Shown: positions 45,373 to 57,656 of the stretch, piece by piece | Layout: every line of letters starts with the position of its first letter | Numbering within the stretch: position 1 is the stretch's first letter | Assembly: GCA_000320605.2 (NCBI GenBank) | Contig: KB445799.1 | Coordinates: 729,234 to 793,233 of the forward strand | DNA length: 64,000 nt | Direction: 5' to 3' | DNA from: Gelatoporia subvermispora B | Taxonomy: Eukaryota > Basidiomycota > Agaricomycetes > Polyporales > Gelatoporiaceae | Position numbers and translations under genes: made by a program | Notes under the pieces: generated by a model | What the model was told of the DNA's origin: nothing | What the model saw: only the letters and a program-made list of their open reading frames with translations | Databases searched by the model: none

Positions 45373-47212
45373 ATGGCCTGCGGAGCAGCAGAACAGTCGT
45401 GGACTCAGCTATCTTGGGGCTCTCCAGCGCGTACAGCTTATACAAGGTAGTGCATCCTCTGAGCATACTTTCCACAATTTTGATTACGCGTTTCAATCCA
45501 AGACCTCTACTGGGATCTGAGATGCTCGTAGATCAAATGAGTGTCTTCCTCAGCGGGTAAGATATCAAGCCTGGGAGGCGTATGTGTGCTGACAGACAAT
45601 GATTAGACACGCGAATGTGGCCTTCGGGTTCACGTTCGAGACCAACATTTTATTTTCGGACGTAAGCTCAAAAATTCTCCATGCCCTGAAGCACCTACGG
45701 TGAGCAGATAGTCTGCTTACGAGTATTATCTGACCCTCTGTGTAGCTTCGTATGTCCTCTTATCGCTGCCTCAATCGACACAGGAATACACGGTCCTCAC
45801 GTGAGGTCCTGGATATACGAGCCAGTCAGCGACCCACAAGATCTGCAACAATGGCTGCAAACCAGCCTCGTGGTGCTCCATGAGTCGATAGACCCCAAGT
45901 CGTTCATCGACACTATGTCTCAGCAGCCCCTCCCATACATGCTCTCGGACGGTAGAAAGCAATTCTTTCGTGCCTATCTATTCATGCCCGCGAAAACTCT
46001 GAGTCAATACACTATATTCTTTCACGGAAGCCACGCAATCATGGATGTTCGATCCACTCTGAATGCCTTCTCAATCCTTTTCGAGGCTGTTTCGGAGCCC
46101 ATGTCTGCGGATCCTCTGAAAGACCAGTGGGGATCAGAGTGGTCCAATCTACCTGTGGGACCCGTCACTGCGACAGGCGGCGCGCGCTCCGACTGTGAGA
46201 CTCAAGGGGAAGAGCTATTTGGTAAAGTGGCCCGAATGTGGATAGATCCGAAGGCAAGCGAATAATTCATAACGCACTTGATGACACGATGCTGATCAAC
46301 CACTCACAGCCAAGCCACACCATCCATTATCAACGTAGTATCCCAAGTGATGTAGCAAAGACGACCCGGTTGATTTTCGTGCTATCAAAGTCGGAGACAG
46401 TTCGTATACTGCAAAACTTGAAAGATTACGGGGTTTCTCCAGTGCATCTACTGCATGCCGTGTCTGCCCTGGCCGTCTTTGCTCTGAACCCGGTAACGGA
46501 CGATGATGATCTGACTGCGCATGTAACCCATCCAACTGCATTGTTAGTGCAAATCTCATGTGCTCTTCACACTCACCAAGTTTGGCGTACAGAATGGCAT
46601 TATCCCGATGGTTCGTGCCCTCGATCAACATCAAGACACATTTTGTGTCATCGATGACTCTTGCACCTGTACGGCTTGCATGGAGAGATCTCGCCAACAT
46701 CCCCGATGAGAAGGACCGCCTTCTTCGAGCTTTACAGCTCTACAAGGTTCAATTCGATGCTTACCTGAGTAGTCCCCACACGGCACATCTTGCGGCACAG
46801 ATGGCCCGGCTGGCTGGTCCAGAGCCAGATGCGTCTGTCAATATTGCGTCCACAGTACCTACAAATGTAGGAAACATTGAAAAGATGATAAGCACGAAGT
46901 GGTACAACCTCGGAGACACTCGCGAGCCCGTGATTTCTCTGCTTCATTGGCATATGGGTGTCAAGGTCACGATACCGGCCTGGTCAGCGCTTGTTTTGCA
47001 AGCATAAGTGATCAGTGATGCTAACTGCACTACAGCCCGCTTCATATGTGGACTATGAACTCCCAACTGACGGTCCAGATCCATGTGAGTCAATTGATAT
47101 GAACGACGGGCTATTCTCATCCCACCGATAGGGCAGCGACCATTACGACGAAAGCGTTCTTCGTTCGTACTTGAATGAAATAGTCCGGCAAATCAGGCTA
47201 CTAGGCGAGTGA
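45373..47212 (+). CDS. HXXXD-type acyltransferase (condensation-like fold)
   Basis: Predicted CoA-dependent acyltransferase of the BAHD/alcohol-acetyltransferase/condensation-domain superfamily. Eight exons (45373-45446, 45503-45556, 45607-45699, 45746-46253, 46310-46542, 46581-46982, 47036-47084, 47132-47212) total 1494 nt, 497 aa, a normal length. The catalytic motif is HAIMD within FFHGSHAIMDVRS. The N-terminus (TRPLLGSEMLVDQ) matches basidiomycete relatives. The intron 46254-46309 has a GC donor (AAG/GCAAGC) that is required for the frame. No DFGWG motif typical of plant BAHD enzymes is evident; the corresponding region is MWTMNSQLTVQIHG. Substrate unknown. No neighbouring biosynthetic cluster. 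Confidence 0.82.
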
Positions 47213-49394
47213 GGTTGCACCTGCTAGTCCAGGCGTCCAAGGCGATCGAGCTGGACGCCCTCTCTCTGTCCCTCGATACCACCAGTGCTGTGCATTAGGC
47301 CAATGTAACGACATCCATCGAGTATCCAGGCTCTACCCGGATCCAAGCTTACACCTGAGATAGGTCTACTCTGAACTTGCGACGGTTTAGTTCGGGCCAA
47401 TTGAGGCAGCCTTGACTAACTCTGCGCCCAACAGTCCACATCAATCCTGCTGTCCCTCGAGGGACTGGATGTCGTTCGTCGTCAAAAATATATACATTAT
47501 TCGGAGTGGGCTCTCCGATCGTGATAGGCAGCTCCGGGCCATGAAGGTGCGCTGTGTTAACGATCGTAATCCACGAGATAAATGAGGCAGCACGGGTAGA
47601 ACTCGAGCGTAAATGTACACAGTCATGAGACGCAGTTGTACTAGCTCAACAATCGGGCAGCACTTCTAAAAGAGCACGGCTCTCCGGCAAACCTTCGAAT
47701 ATTCGAGAATCTTCGCATTCGACAATACTGAGTATCTATTCGCACAGTGACTTGTGCCCTCGATCAAGCAGCGCTGTCTCATGGAGACTGCCATTGCTGA
47801 CAAACGGACTTGCGCGAGTGAGCAGTGAGCCAATGTTGAGTTTTCTGGACAAAATCAGTCCCTGACATCCGGGTTGGCCTCGCGTAACCGAGACTTCTCA
47901 GCGAGCGTCAATCGAATGAAAGCCATCGACTACAGTCCCTATTCTAAGGATCAACTCACAGAAACTGCGACCTTAGTGATGCGGAACCCCTTGGTATCTT
48001 TCCAGAGCCCGTACCGGTTCCGAGACGACAATATCGCTTCGTCTTTCGAGCGCAGGTACTTGAATTCGACTCGATTGCAAGACTCGAACTCAACAAAGCA
48101 GAAAGGACGACTACAGGCCCCAGATTCAAGGCGTTGAGAGAGCATTAGACTGAACATGATGCTTCGTTTCTGAGGCACGCGACACGTCCAAGACGAGGTT
48201 CAGCCCAAAGTTTGAGATATTCTACTGCGAGGGATCAGTATATTCTGTATATGCGTCTCTCCTACAATATGGGCCGCGCAAGCGTCCCCTCCGTGTTGTC
48301 TACATTGGCGCAAGGTACGGCACATAGAACATCGGCCTGGATATTGACAGGCCGACGCTGATCACAGCTGATAGGCGAGTGCGCTCGAGAGAACGCACGT
48401 AGACGGATCGCCACTTTCAAGCACCGCACCCGTGCCGAGTGTGCGAGATCCTTATCGGTGACGCTTCAGTACTCATGGTGTGCAGTGAGAGGGGAAATCC
48501 TGAGTCGAGGTTCGAAAAGTCATTGACTTGGAGGTCAAGGGCTCTCAAAGCCTAAATGGCCCGATAAAGTGTTTCACGAATTTTTCGAAGGTCTAACGCC
48601 TATGAGGTGATCAATCGCATACTAAGAGAGCTTCATGTTCGACAATGAGCAGGTCGTTGTTTTCGCTAAGTAGCGGACTTCCAGCACGTTGTCTCACATA
48701 AATTACTTGGCCCTTGTCATAAACCTGGAGATTTTGACGATTTCAGCCTTCGAAAATGGCCCTCAACTCACTCACGGAGGTTGGGAGGTCGATGCTCCCA
48801 GCCTAAGCGGGCGTACCGTCGTGCCGCCAGACTGTACCTAGATACCTGAACTCCGCCAGACTCCGACATGCACTCTTTCTTCAGTGCACCCACCTATCGT
48901 TATGAAACCAGCTGCAACGAACGGGTTTCAGGACATACTGCGTGCCGGGATAACTCCGAGGTAGCTTGAAACCTCACGCACCCCGCAGGCGATCGGACTA
49001 ATCGTATGTATGCAGCTTTGATTAGACTCACAGACTGTGAGTCACAGCGGAACAATTAAACTTGCACTTGAAACTCCACACATCACGGCCTCACCTCTCG
49101 GCACCGAATGAAGCGTCAAATATGACCGAAGAAGGCTAGAAACATAGCGGAACCCACCAGGGCGACAACAGCCACCGGGATGATAAATACAAACTTGTGA
49201 ACGACGTTCGTATCTTGCTTCCCAGAGGCTAATTGCCGGAATATGAGGTACGACTCAGGTCTACTGAATCGAGTGCCGAAAAAAACGGATGGTCTTGTCT
49301 ATCCTGAGGCATCCGAACTGGACTTCTGGACACGGCCCTCATACTCGAATCATAGTCCTGACACTGATATAGAACGGGTTACAAAGGGACAGGA
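47213..49394. other. 2.2-kb intergenic stretch
   Basis: No supported gene. An 87-codon frame at 47874-48137 has mixed composition and no motifs. The right end leads into the tandem array. Confidence 0.5.
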
Positions 49395-49800
49395 GTGTTT
49401 CTCCCATCTGCCACATGAACGCTTGCTCCGTTCTGACTGCTTGGTGTCAGGAGTGTTTCTCCCATCTGCCACATGGACGCCTGCTCCGTTCTGACCGCTT
49501 GGTGTCAGGAGTGCGCAGTTAAGGTTGTGTTGATTTTACCACAAGCAGGCTCCGTTCTGACTGCTTCGTGTCAGGAGTGTTTGTCCCATCTGCCACATGA
49601 ACGCCTGCTCCGTTCTGACTGCTTGGTGTCAGGAGTGCGCAGTTGAGGCTGTGTTAATTTTACCACAAGCAGGCTCTGTTCTGACTGCTTGGTGTCAGGA
49701 GTGTTTCTCCCATCTGCCACATAAACGCCTGCTCCGTTCTGACTGCTTGGTGTCAGGAGTGCGCAGTCAAGGCTGTGTTAATTTTACCACAAGAAGGCAT
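49395..49800 (+). repeat. Composite 58/66-bp tandem repeat array
   Basis: Two unit types alternate. X (58 bp, starts GTGTTTCTCCCATCTGCCAC) occurs at 49395, 49453, 49577 and 49701. Y (66 bp, starts GTGCGCAGTTAAGGTTGTGT) occurs at 49511 and 49635, with a partial copy at 49759. Both types end with the same 28-bp core (from GCTCCGTTCTGACTG to TGTCAGGA). Order is X X Y X Y X Y-partial. Copies differ at only one to a few positions. The array ends about 120 bp before the start of the acyl-CoA oxidase-like gene. Confidence 0.95.
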
Positions 49801-49918
49801 CAAATGGTCCTGCCAAAGGCGTTGAGATCACAGTAAATTAGAGGATTTAAATGCAGAGCACTAATGTGATCCTCTACGAGTGACTGCATCTCTATCCTTC
49901 GCATTGCTTAGGATCACA

Positions 49919-51958
49919 ATGACAATGTCCTGTAGAAACTCTCTCCCTCTACTTCAAACATCCCTATTCCAAATCCCACTTCATTCTCTCACCACTAACC
50001 AACGTGCGCAGCTCTCATATGACAAAGCAAAGGCCTTAGGCCTAGCGTACAGTGCGTTACACTTATGCTTGTGTCATTGCGAGATACAAACCCAGAGCTG
50101 ACATGTATGAGATAGACATTACAATCGATGATCTGGTAGAACTTCGGCCCAACTTCTGGAATCTGTTCACCGATCCGGTGGCAGCACTAGACGCCGCCAT
50201 GATCTCCTTGCTAGCTATCCATTACAATCTATGCGCTGGGACAATCGTAGAACATTTGCCAGCAAGGCCAGATCTACTACCGTTACTTGAAGACCTGCTG
50301 CATTTCAGGAAATTGTAAGTGGGTGATGCTTTCCCACCTTGCATAACAGTCCTGATTTATTGTTATACTCCTTACCAGTGGTCAATTTATGCTCTCAGAA
50401 GTAGGGCATGGACTCGATGCGGCGCGATTGGAGACTATTGCGACCATGCTCCCTTCAGGAGACTTCGATCTACACACTCCATCTGCTCAGGCCATGAAGT
50501 ACGCTCGTCCACCGATTTCACCAATATCATATGCCTATTGATATTTGCATAGGTTCATGCCTCCAACCTTGCCAGTAGGGACGCCATGCATAGCAGTGGT
50601 GTTCGCCCGTCTCATCGTCGACGGAGAAGACCGCGGCGTGCGCGCATTTGTGGTGGCTCTTAATGATGGCGAAGAAATGTGTCAGAATGTTACAGCAAGG
50701 TGCGCCCCGGAAACTCTCGAAACCGAGGGATACGGGATACGTTCGAGCTCATGTCATCTTCAGGCCTCTTCCCTGGCGAGGCAACCCTAACCCGATGAAT
50801 CACGCCCTCACGTCATTTCGGCACGTACGTCTTCCCCACTCAGCCCTGCTAGGCTCTTTGGAGAAAGTAAGCGGTCCCCGATTGAGCCCATTGCATTCTA
50901 CGTGGTGGCGGATCGCGGTAGGCTCAATGGCAGTAGGGTGTTTGGGATTGCCGGCGATGGAATACTGTGCCACCCTTGGAGCTACGTACAGCATGAGGCG
51001 CACTGTGGGCAAGGGGATAGCCATCTTCCAGTTCCGGACACAGCAAATCCCAATCCTCACTGTGACAGCACAGGTATACGTGGCACGGGCGTTCCGTACT
51101 TGGGCCACTAGAGAGTTCTCTGTGAAGGACAAGGACAAGAACGTCCTTCATGGACTTGCCGTTACCTACAAGTCTGTCATGGTTCAACATGCACGGAGAG
51201 GGTCTCTTGCAATAGGCTCTCGTTGCGGTGCTCAAGGACTGTTTGCTCACAACATGTTTACGACGTTATACGTGCGTACCTCACTCTTGGTACTGAGTTG
51301 CACCTATACCCATGGAACATTTGCTCAGGACGAACTACGAGGGCTCGAAACGGCAGAAGGGGACATTTTCGTGCTGTCTATCAGTATGTTCCAGCTACTT
51401 GCAGCGATGCTCTGGTTGATGTACTTTCCAGGACTTGCCATCGACTTACTCAAGGGTTTGTATGCGTTGCCTCCTCCGAGCAATCCATCAAGTCCTTTGG
51501 CTCGTCACGAAGCCGGACTCATGGAAGAAGCCCGCAGCATAGTACTCAACGCCACCCGCAGCAAATCCGATGGCAATCGCCTTCTTCTGGCCCGCTGTTT
51601 CCCATTGATCGAGTCCATCGGACATCGCATGGCGTATGAGGCGGCCGTCGCAGCCAAGGTCATGCCTTCGCTTCTTGATCTTTACGTCTCCAGTGTGATG
51701 AAGCTAGACCCCGCGTGGTACTCAGAGAATCTTGGTCTGCCACGAGCAGCTCAAGAATTGATGGAGGCGAAGGCCGCCGACGAAGTTCTGCCACACTTGA
51801 CATCCCTCATTCGCGACATGGACGTGTTACCATACGTATCCGCTCCGATTGCATCTGACGAACACTGGCGCGCCTTCGTAGACACGCTCCCAGTGTACGC
51901 AGGGCATGGTGAGGTGGACATGCATGGAGCTGAAGGACCAGTGCGAGCGTCATTGTAG
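49919..51958 (+). CDS. Acyl-CoA oxidase/dehydrogenase-like protein
   Basis: FAD-dependent acyl-CoA oxidation family (basidiomycete acyl-CoA oxidase-like group). Seven exons (49919-50051, 50116-50314, 50379-50498, 50553-50699, 50764-51271, 51329-51383, 51432-51958) total 1689 nt, 562 aa. Family marks include GQFMLSEVGHGLDAARLET (substrate/FAD region), FARLIVDGEDRGVRAFVV, RTQQIPILTVTAQ, MVQHARRGSLAIGSRCGAQGL and RMAYEAAVAA. No clear C-terminal PTS1 is present (ends VRASL), so peroxisomal location is uncertain. It lacks some N-terminal sequence of classical Pox proteins, as do its relatives. A composite repeat array sits immediately upstream and could affect its promoter. Confidence 0.85.
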
Positions 51959-52357
51959 CAGATTGCGCTCAGTAATTAGTATAGCCTGCACACACAATCA
52001 TCATTGGATCAAATGGCCCTCTGGGCATGACCTGGCAGCATAGCTGAAGGGCCGATAGATAAATATAAGTCTTATTGTACTTAAATCAAGACTGGTTTGC
52101 GAGTCCTGTGCGCAAGTCGAATTGTCCGAGAATGATTTGGGTCCATAGGCTGAGGGCTCACAGTTCCATCTCCTCGTTCACTAAGATTGAGTTATATCGG
52201 ACGGACGGCTGGTCCACTCAAGTGCATGAAATACGTGAACTATCGTGATATGTGATGTACAGTAATCGGTGATGCAGTGTTGTCCTTCCGTGTTGAATGC
52301 TATAAATATCTATGTTCCGGAGATCGCAGTGTTGCTATACGTTATGAAAATAAATCA
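51959..52357. other. Convergent spacer
   Basis: About 400 AT-richer bases between two convergent genes; presumably 3' UTRs. Nothing else seen. Confidence 0.5.
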
Positions 52358-54615
52358 TCAGCCGGAATTTTCGGTCACACCTGAGGCCAGGGCCTCTGCG
52401 ACGCTGCCTGGGCAAGTGAGCATAATGGTCAGCTCAGGTTGGCCGACGTAGAACCACGCGCAAATCGCCTAAAAGATATGTTAGAAGAGTAAAACGGGAT
52501 GTATAAGGAGTAGAAATTACGATCATGAGGTAGAACATAATTAGGATGAGACCCTGAGCAAGACCAGACGTTTTGAGTATGATACTACGGCGCAAGAAAA
52601 TTGTCCCAGAAGTGGACGTACCTCCACCCAGTTCGTTTTGGCATCTGCAGTCACGTAATTCACCAGGAAGCACGCACCGAGTAGGAGTGCGAGCTCGAAA
52701 TAGTCTGCGGCGAGACAGTTCATCAGTACCCTCGGAAACCATGTGTCTGGCTCAGGTTCAGAGGATGGGGCTCACCGAACATGAGGTGCATTGGCTTGCC
52801 GATCCACCACCCGAGTAGTACGAGCAGCGGCATCCAGAACAGCGCAAACTGGATGCTCAGGTCGATTGCGCGGGCGCGAGCGAGTGGCTCAGGCTCCTTC
52901 ACCTCGATGCCTGTCAAGTGTTTGAAGATCGACAGCGTGAAATCGACAATCGCGACTGTGCCATCCGCGGCGAAGGAGACAATCGGAAGGAGGATCAGAC
53001 CGAACCACCTGAGTTTGAGAAGGTTAGATGACTATGAGCTTGAAGCATGTTTTGAACTCGGGGGTTGGAAACGTACTCGACTTCGATGTTCCCTTCTTCT
53101 CTAACAAATTCGATACTCTCCACGAGCTATGATTGTGCTACATTAGTTATGAAGAGGTGTAGAGGGCAAGTATGCGACACACCCATTCAGCAGTGGCTGC
53201 CATGATTCCGACAGTGATGATGAGCAGGATGAGACATGCGCCGGGGCCGACGACGGGTTGCTCTTCCTCGCTGTGTCTCTCATCAACGCCGAGGTGAGAC
53301 TCTGTCCGGTCGAGGGCATTGTCCTGGGCTCCGGCTTTCTCGTTGTTCACATCGCCCGATTGACCGGCTTCAGGACCACTGTGCACGAAGACACGAGAGC
53401 ACACATAGCTAAGGGAAGCTCGATCAAGAATGTGTTCAGTTCACGCAACTAAATGACTTACACAATGAGTAGAAGCACGGAGAGACCCCTGCTCATCCTC
53501 AAGATCTTATCACGGACGCTGTCATTAATCAGACTAGACGAGAAGCCGTCCGGGAGCAGTTGCGTGGTAGTCTGCGCTCCGCGATCTAGCGCTGCGAAAA
53601 GAGCTGTCGGAAGAAGGATCGCCATGACGCTAGTGATACGTAGAAGTCATTACTTGTCATATTGTTCTGGGCCGTCCGACGCACCCTAGCATTAGCAACG
53701 AATGATTTAGTTGTGTGGTATGTTCTAACAGGTCCTGTTGCCAGATCTGGACTCCCCCTGCCATAAACGCAGTTCCTGGAATCAGCAGGAGGTGGAGAAT
53801 TATGACACCTGTGACAATCGTGAGAAAGTGTTTCGTACACGAATGCCTCGGCACGTCAGGATATTACACGACATACCGACAATGGTCGATTGTAGAAGCC
53901 GCAGCCTGTCAACAAACCGTTGGTGTCCTCGTAGCCAAGGAACCGTAGCTAGACACTCACTCGCAATGGATTAGCAAGATAATCGCCAAAGTTGCTTCTA
54001 CAGCGCTGTCGTACATTGTCAGTCAGATGGAATCATATCGAAATTTGACAAACTTTACTTGTTGAGCGTGATCGTGAGCAGGTCGCCTAGTTCAGGACCG
54101 AGGTAGAACGTCATTTGCTCGCCACCCCAATCGAACATGTTCTCGAGGGGTATGATGCTCAGGAAACATACTGCAAACAGATCGAGCCGAATTCAAGATG
54201 AACGCCATGGGGAACTTACATGCGAAGGTGACCGAGTGGCCCCAGACCGCATGAAAGTGCGACACCCATGCAAACGGAACACATAGAAAGAAAATATTCA
54301 GCCCTAGAAAGCATTCGTGAAGTTACCAGAAAGACATGGAATCGCGAGCTACTTACACGAAGATATAATGATGCCTTCAATACTCTTGAGCACACTGATG
54401 CTTGGCCTGTTTTTCCCTCGCAGACGGTCCCAAAACACTCTCCATCGCTGCGTGTTTACTGCATAAAACAGTCGCCCGCTTGATGGAGGCAGCTTCTTCG
54501 AAGAGGCATTAGTCTGGGTCGACGCAGTCCTAGCATGGCCCATTTCCATGCCCTGTACTGGATCTGCAACGGGCGTCCTGGAGCCTGATCGTTGCGGGGT
54601 CGTTGGTCTGCTCAT
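52358..54615 (-). CDS. CAX-type Ca2+/H+ exchanger, divergent second signature
   Basis: Predicted cation/proton antiporter of the vacuole or another endomembrane. Thirteen exons (54615-54357, 54303-54220, 54170-54059, 54005-53961, 53905-53877, 53808-53685, 53629-53462, 53408-53183, 53126-53077, 53008-52776, 52704-52622, 52553-52521, 52468-52358) total 1557 nt, 518 aa. The first alpha-repeat reads ITLNNAVEATLAII, close to the CAX GNAVEA motif; the second reads LLPIVSFAADGTVAIV, where canonical exchangers have GNAAEH. Many hydrophobic helices surround both, with an acidic central loop (ERHSEEEQPVV). The N-terminal 60 residues are polar and Ser/Thr-rich, possibly regulatory. The substituted second motif seems typical of a basidiomycete subgroup from memory, but transport specificity is uncertain. 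Confidence 0.85.
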
Positions 54616-55861
54616 GAGTCGTTAAGTTAAATGAAGTTTAAGGCGCGGAGAATGGACTATAGCGTGGAAGAAAGAAAGAGGATTAAGAAGGTTGTGAGTG
54701 TAAGGAGTAAGAACGAAGGTGAATTTGAGAAAGATGCAGCTTTGTACACAGCACGCGCGTGCAGGTCGCGTTGGCGGAAGGAATGTTCTGCGCTTGAGTG
54801 AGCCCTGACATGATGCAGCAAGGCGTCTTGGCACCGGTTCAAAAGATGAAAGCGATGTCTTGCCGAGACCGTCGGAACACGCCGAGATGGCGTACAAATT
54901 TGTCAAGGCCCGCGGTGCGCCCGTGGCTTGGCCACGTTCTTGGGTGAAGGCATGTGAAGGCGTTGAATAAATGATGCATTGCCACAGTCCTCGAGGGAGT
55001 GATTGTTTTTTTGTTTTTCGAGTTGTGGTATAAACGTGTACGATCGGTATCGTGTAGGAGTTTGTGGGAGCTTTGGCGGAAGCAATCATGTGCGTTTCCC
55101 ACGCTTCTTTGTGGCGGTTAAGACGTTCAGACCCTGGGGTCCCGGGAACATTAATGTTGAACTTTATTTCATTTGAAGTGAAGGTTAGCTAACTGGTAGT
55201 GTGGTGGCAAGCTGTGAACATACTATGGGTGACCTTCACTCAAGTTCGCACACATGCTGTTTCATTTCTCTTGCACACGCGTTAGAGTCCTGGACCATAT
55301 GGTAGAGTGAGCACCTCGCCTCACAGCACAGCATTCTTGTCCTTGAGCTACATATCTCTGCTTACGCACCATTTTAGTGCACTATCCCACCGCCAAAATA
55401 CTTGTGGGATCATGCGCTTCCGGAAAGAGGGCCACTACTAACTAGGTATCAAAGTAATGGTTCCGAGATGTCGCTGACCGCTCTGTGGCCCTTCTGGACT
55501 TGGTCACACGATGGTGCACGCGTTATATTGTAACCTCAAGCGTGTGTGATGAAGACAATTGGCTTACCGAGCGACAAAGGTCGAGCAGTTCGGCGCGAAA
55601 GTCAAAGACAGAACACGCGTCGAGATCAAGTGACTTCCTGTCAAGTACACGTGATACGCGTCGCGGGGAAATCGAGATTCGGCGATGGGTGCTCAGGCTC
55701 TCGCGCTGTTCTTCGCGCGTTCTTATCCCAACGCGTACTTGGGTCCAAAGCATGACGATCTGAAATCAACCTCGCTATTTTTGATATAAATTCGTTCTCT
55801 CAAATCTACGCGTTATCGCGGATTACTCGACGTGAACTTCGTCTCATAGCCTTCTTGCATC
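54616..55861. other. Divergent region exchanger / SAP protein
   Basis: 1.25 kb with promoters in both directions. Overlapping minus-strand frames at 54622-55102 have no motifs and lie in the exchanger's leader region. Confidence 0.5.
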
Positions 55862-56384
55862 ATGAGCGAGTCGCATATGCCATGGGAGTCGCTGAAAGCG
55901 GAGACTCTGCGTTCCATTCATAGGGATCTCGGTCTTCCGTTCACAGGAAAGCGAGATGACATGGTAGAACGTCTGAAAGAGATCGAAGTCAATGGATGTG
56001 CGTTTTTCTTGTTTGCACGCTCCCTCAACGCTCACTTCCAACGGGGGAGTAGTGGAGACTGCCTCAGAGGAGGACGCGCCTGAGCCTATGCCTCCGCGTG
56101 TCAGAAGGAAATCTGACAGGGCCCTTGCGACAGAAGAACCGTCTTTGCAAGGGTCCCCTAGCCGCTTGTCGGGGAGGAAACCTACCAGGCAAAATGGCGC
56201 AGAAGTTGCAGCCCCTGCTGCCAGGACATCAAGAAAAAGAGGGGCGGCAAAGGCCGTGTTTGATGGAGTCGACGTCCCCGCAACACGCTTGAAGAGACGT
56301 TCGCTTGGTCGAGATGCAGACGGCGTGAAGACTAGGGGCACGAAGCAGGGAGTGAGGACTCGTCGGGGAAAGGCCCGTGCCTAG
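55862..56384 (+). CDS. Small SAP-domain nuclear protein
   Basis: Two exons, 55862-55997 and 56050-56384, 156 aa. The N-terminal 45 residues form a SAP motif (WESLKAETLRSIHRDLGLPFTG, then KRDDMVERL), a DNA-binding helix-turn-helix found in chromatin and RNA-processing proteins. The rest is disordered and very basic (RKSDRAL, SRKRGAAKAV, TRLKRRSLGR, ending RTRRGKARA), giving nuclear-localisation-like clusters. It likely binds AT-rich or scaffold DNA. No partner gene is evident. Confidence 0.8.
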
Positions 56385-56577
56385 ATTTTGGATCGCCGTG
56401 CGCAACATGTTCCAACAGAACTCTCAACAGCAGATGTCGTCACATGACTCAAAATTAGGACTGTACAGATCTCAGCTATGTATAGCAAATGATTCGCTCT
56501 CGTTGAGCCCTCTGCATATATCATGTAACATATCGTATCGAGTACAAGAAGGTCTGTACTATGAGTCAACGGTTCAT

Positions 56578-57656
56578 TTAGTTCTGGAGCGAATATTCGA
56601 GATCTCCGTTTACACTCTCCTGCATCTTGATCAAGTTCGCGAGCATTGCTCGTCCGCGGCCATCCAATCCATCCCTGAACCTGTCCTCCCTCATCCACAG
56701 CAGACCGTGCTGGAGAATATTCCGAGCGCGGCTGGCCCCACCACGGGTGCTGCCCATGCAAGCATGCAGGGTTGCGCGGCGTTGGTGCGGGTCATATGTC
56801 GCGCAGTGCAATATGTTCGAGTTGTAGAACACAGTCTCTCCAGCTGAGGTCGAATTGTGCATTAGCTCATACGCGGAGAACAGCTTGCACGTACGTTGCA
56901 AAACGACTTGAATGGCCCCGGGCATATCGAGTGGACTCGTTGGAGCGTCCATCGTGGAAGAATGGGCCCGCTGTTCAGGCGAGCGGGGCAGCTTGTGCGA
57001 ACTCGGTACCACGTAGAGGCAGGAATCTTTGTACAGCGCGCTGTACGCAATTGTAGCTACGCCAGACCAAGGCAGAGACAAACACCTACGTGTTCCATTG
57101 TATCTGGTGCTGAAATCAGTGTGAGAAGCTCCAGCTGAACGCCGGAGGTGGACGTACGCCGTGGTGCCACACTGCCAACGCCTCACGCTCCTCATCCACA
57201 GTCGCCGTCTCGCGTACATCATCACGGTGCCAGCGCAGCGAGAAAGCATGGCTCTCCGGATTAATGAGCAGATTGAATAACTCTGCACACGTCAGCACAC
57301 CCAAGGAGCACCTGTGCAAGTGCACAGCACAAACCCATTTGCAGCTCGTCCTCCTGACATCCCAGAAGTTCGGTGGCAGCGTCCAGGAGGGGCCGAGACG
57401 TGTACCATGATGCGTATGACGGCTCGTGCAGGTCGGGATGCATGACGTGCTGCACACCCCACGAGTCCGGGTGCGCCTGGTTGAAGGGCGGGAACTGCCT
57501 GCCCACGGTGCGGCGATGCGTCCACTCGCCGGAACGCGTGCGGGCTATCACTCGGGCGCAGGCTTCCTCAAGTTCGGTGCGAACGGGCTCAGGGATGAGA
57601 TCAGGAATTATGACATAGCCCTGTTCTTCGTAAAGCCCCTTATAGCCAGAGGACAT
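56578..57656 (-). CDS. Phytanoyl-CoA dioxygenase-family (Fe/2-oxoglutarate) enzyme
   Basis: Non-heme iron dioxygenase. Exons 57656-57335, 57282-57158, 57109-57090, 57040-56895 and 56843-56578 total 879 nt, 292 aa. The iron ligands are visible: HRD in FSLRWHRDDVRE and the distal His in NSNILHCATYD, with later Arg residues for 2-oxoglutarate. The third exon is only 20 nt and supplies IQWNT, conserved in the family before ALYKDSCLYVVPSSH. Substrates of fungal members range from lipids to secondary metabolites; none can be assigned here. Confidence 0.88.

Noticed and set aside
49395..49800. CRISPR array
   Set aside because: Units are head-to-tail repeats with no unique spacers; the organism is a fungus.
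50052..50095. Short intron at the end of acyl-CoA oxidase exon 1 using the AG at 50095
   Set aside because: It gives a stop codon; the AG at 50115 restores the conserved LAYNITIDDL.
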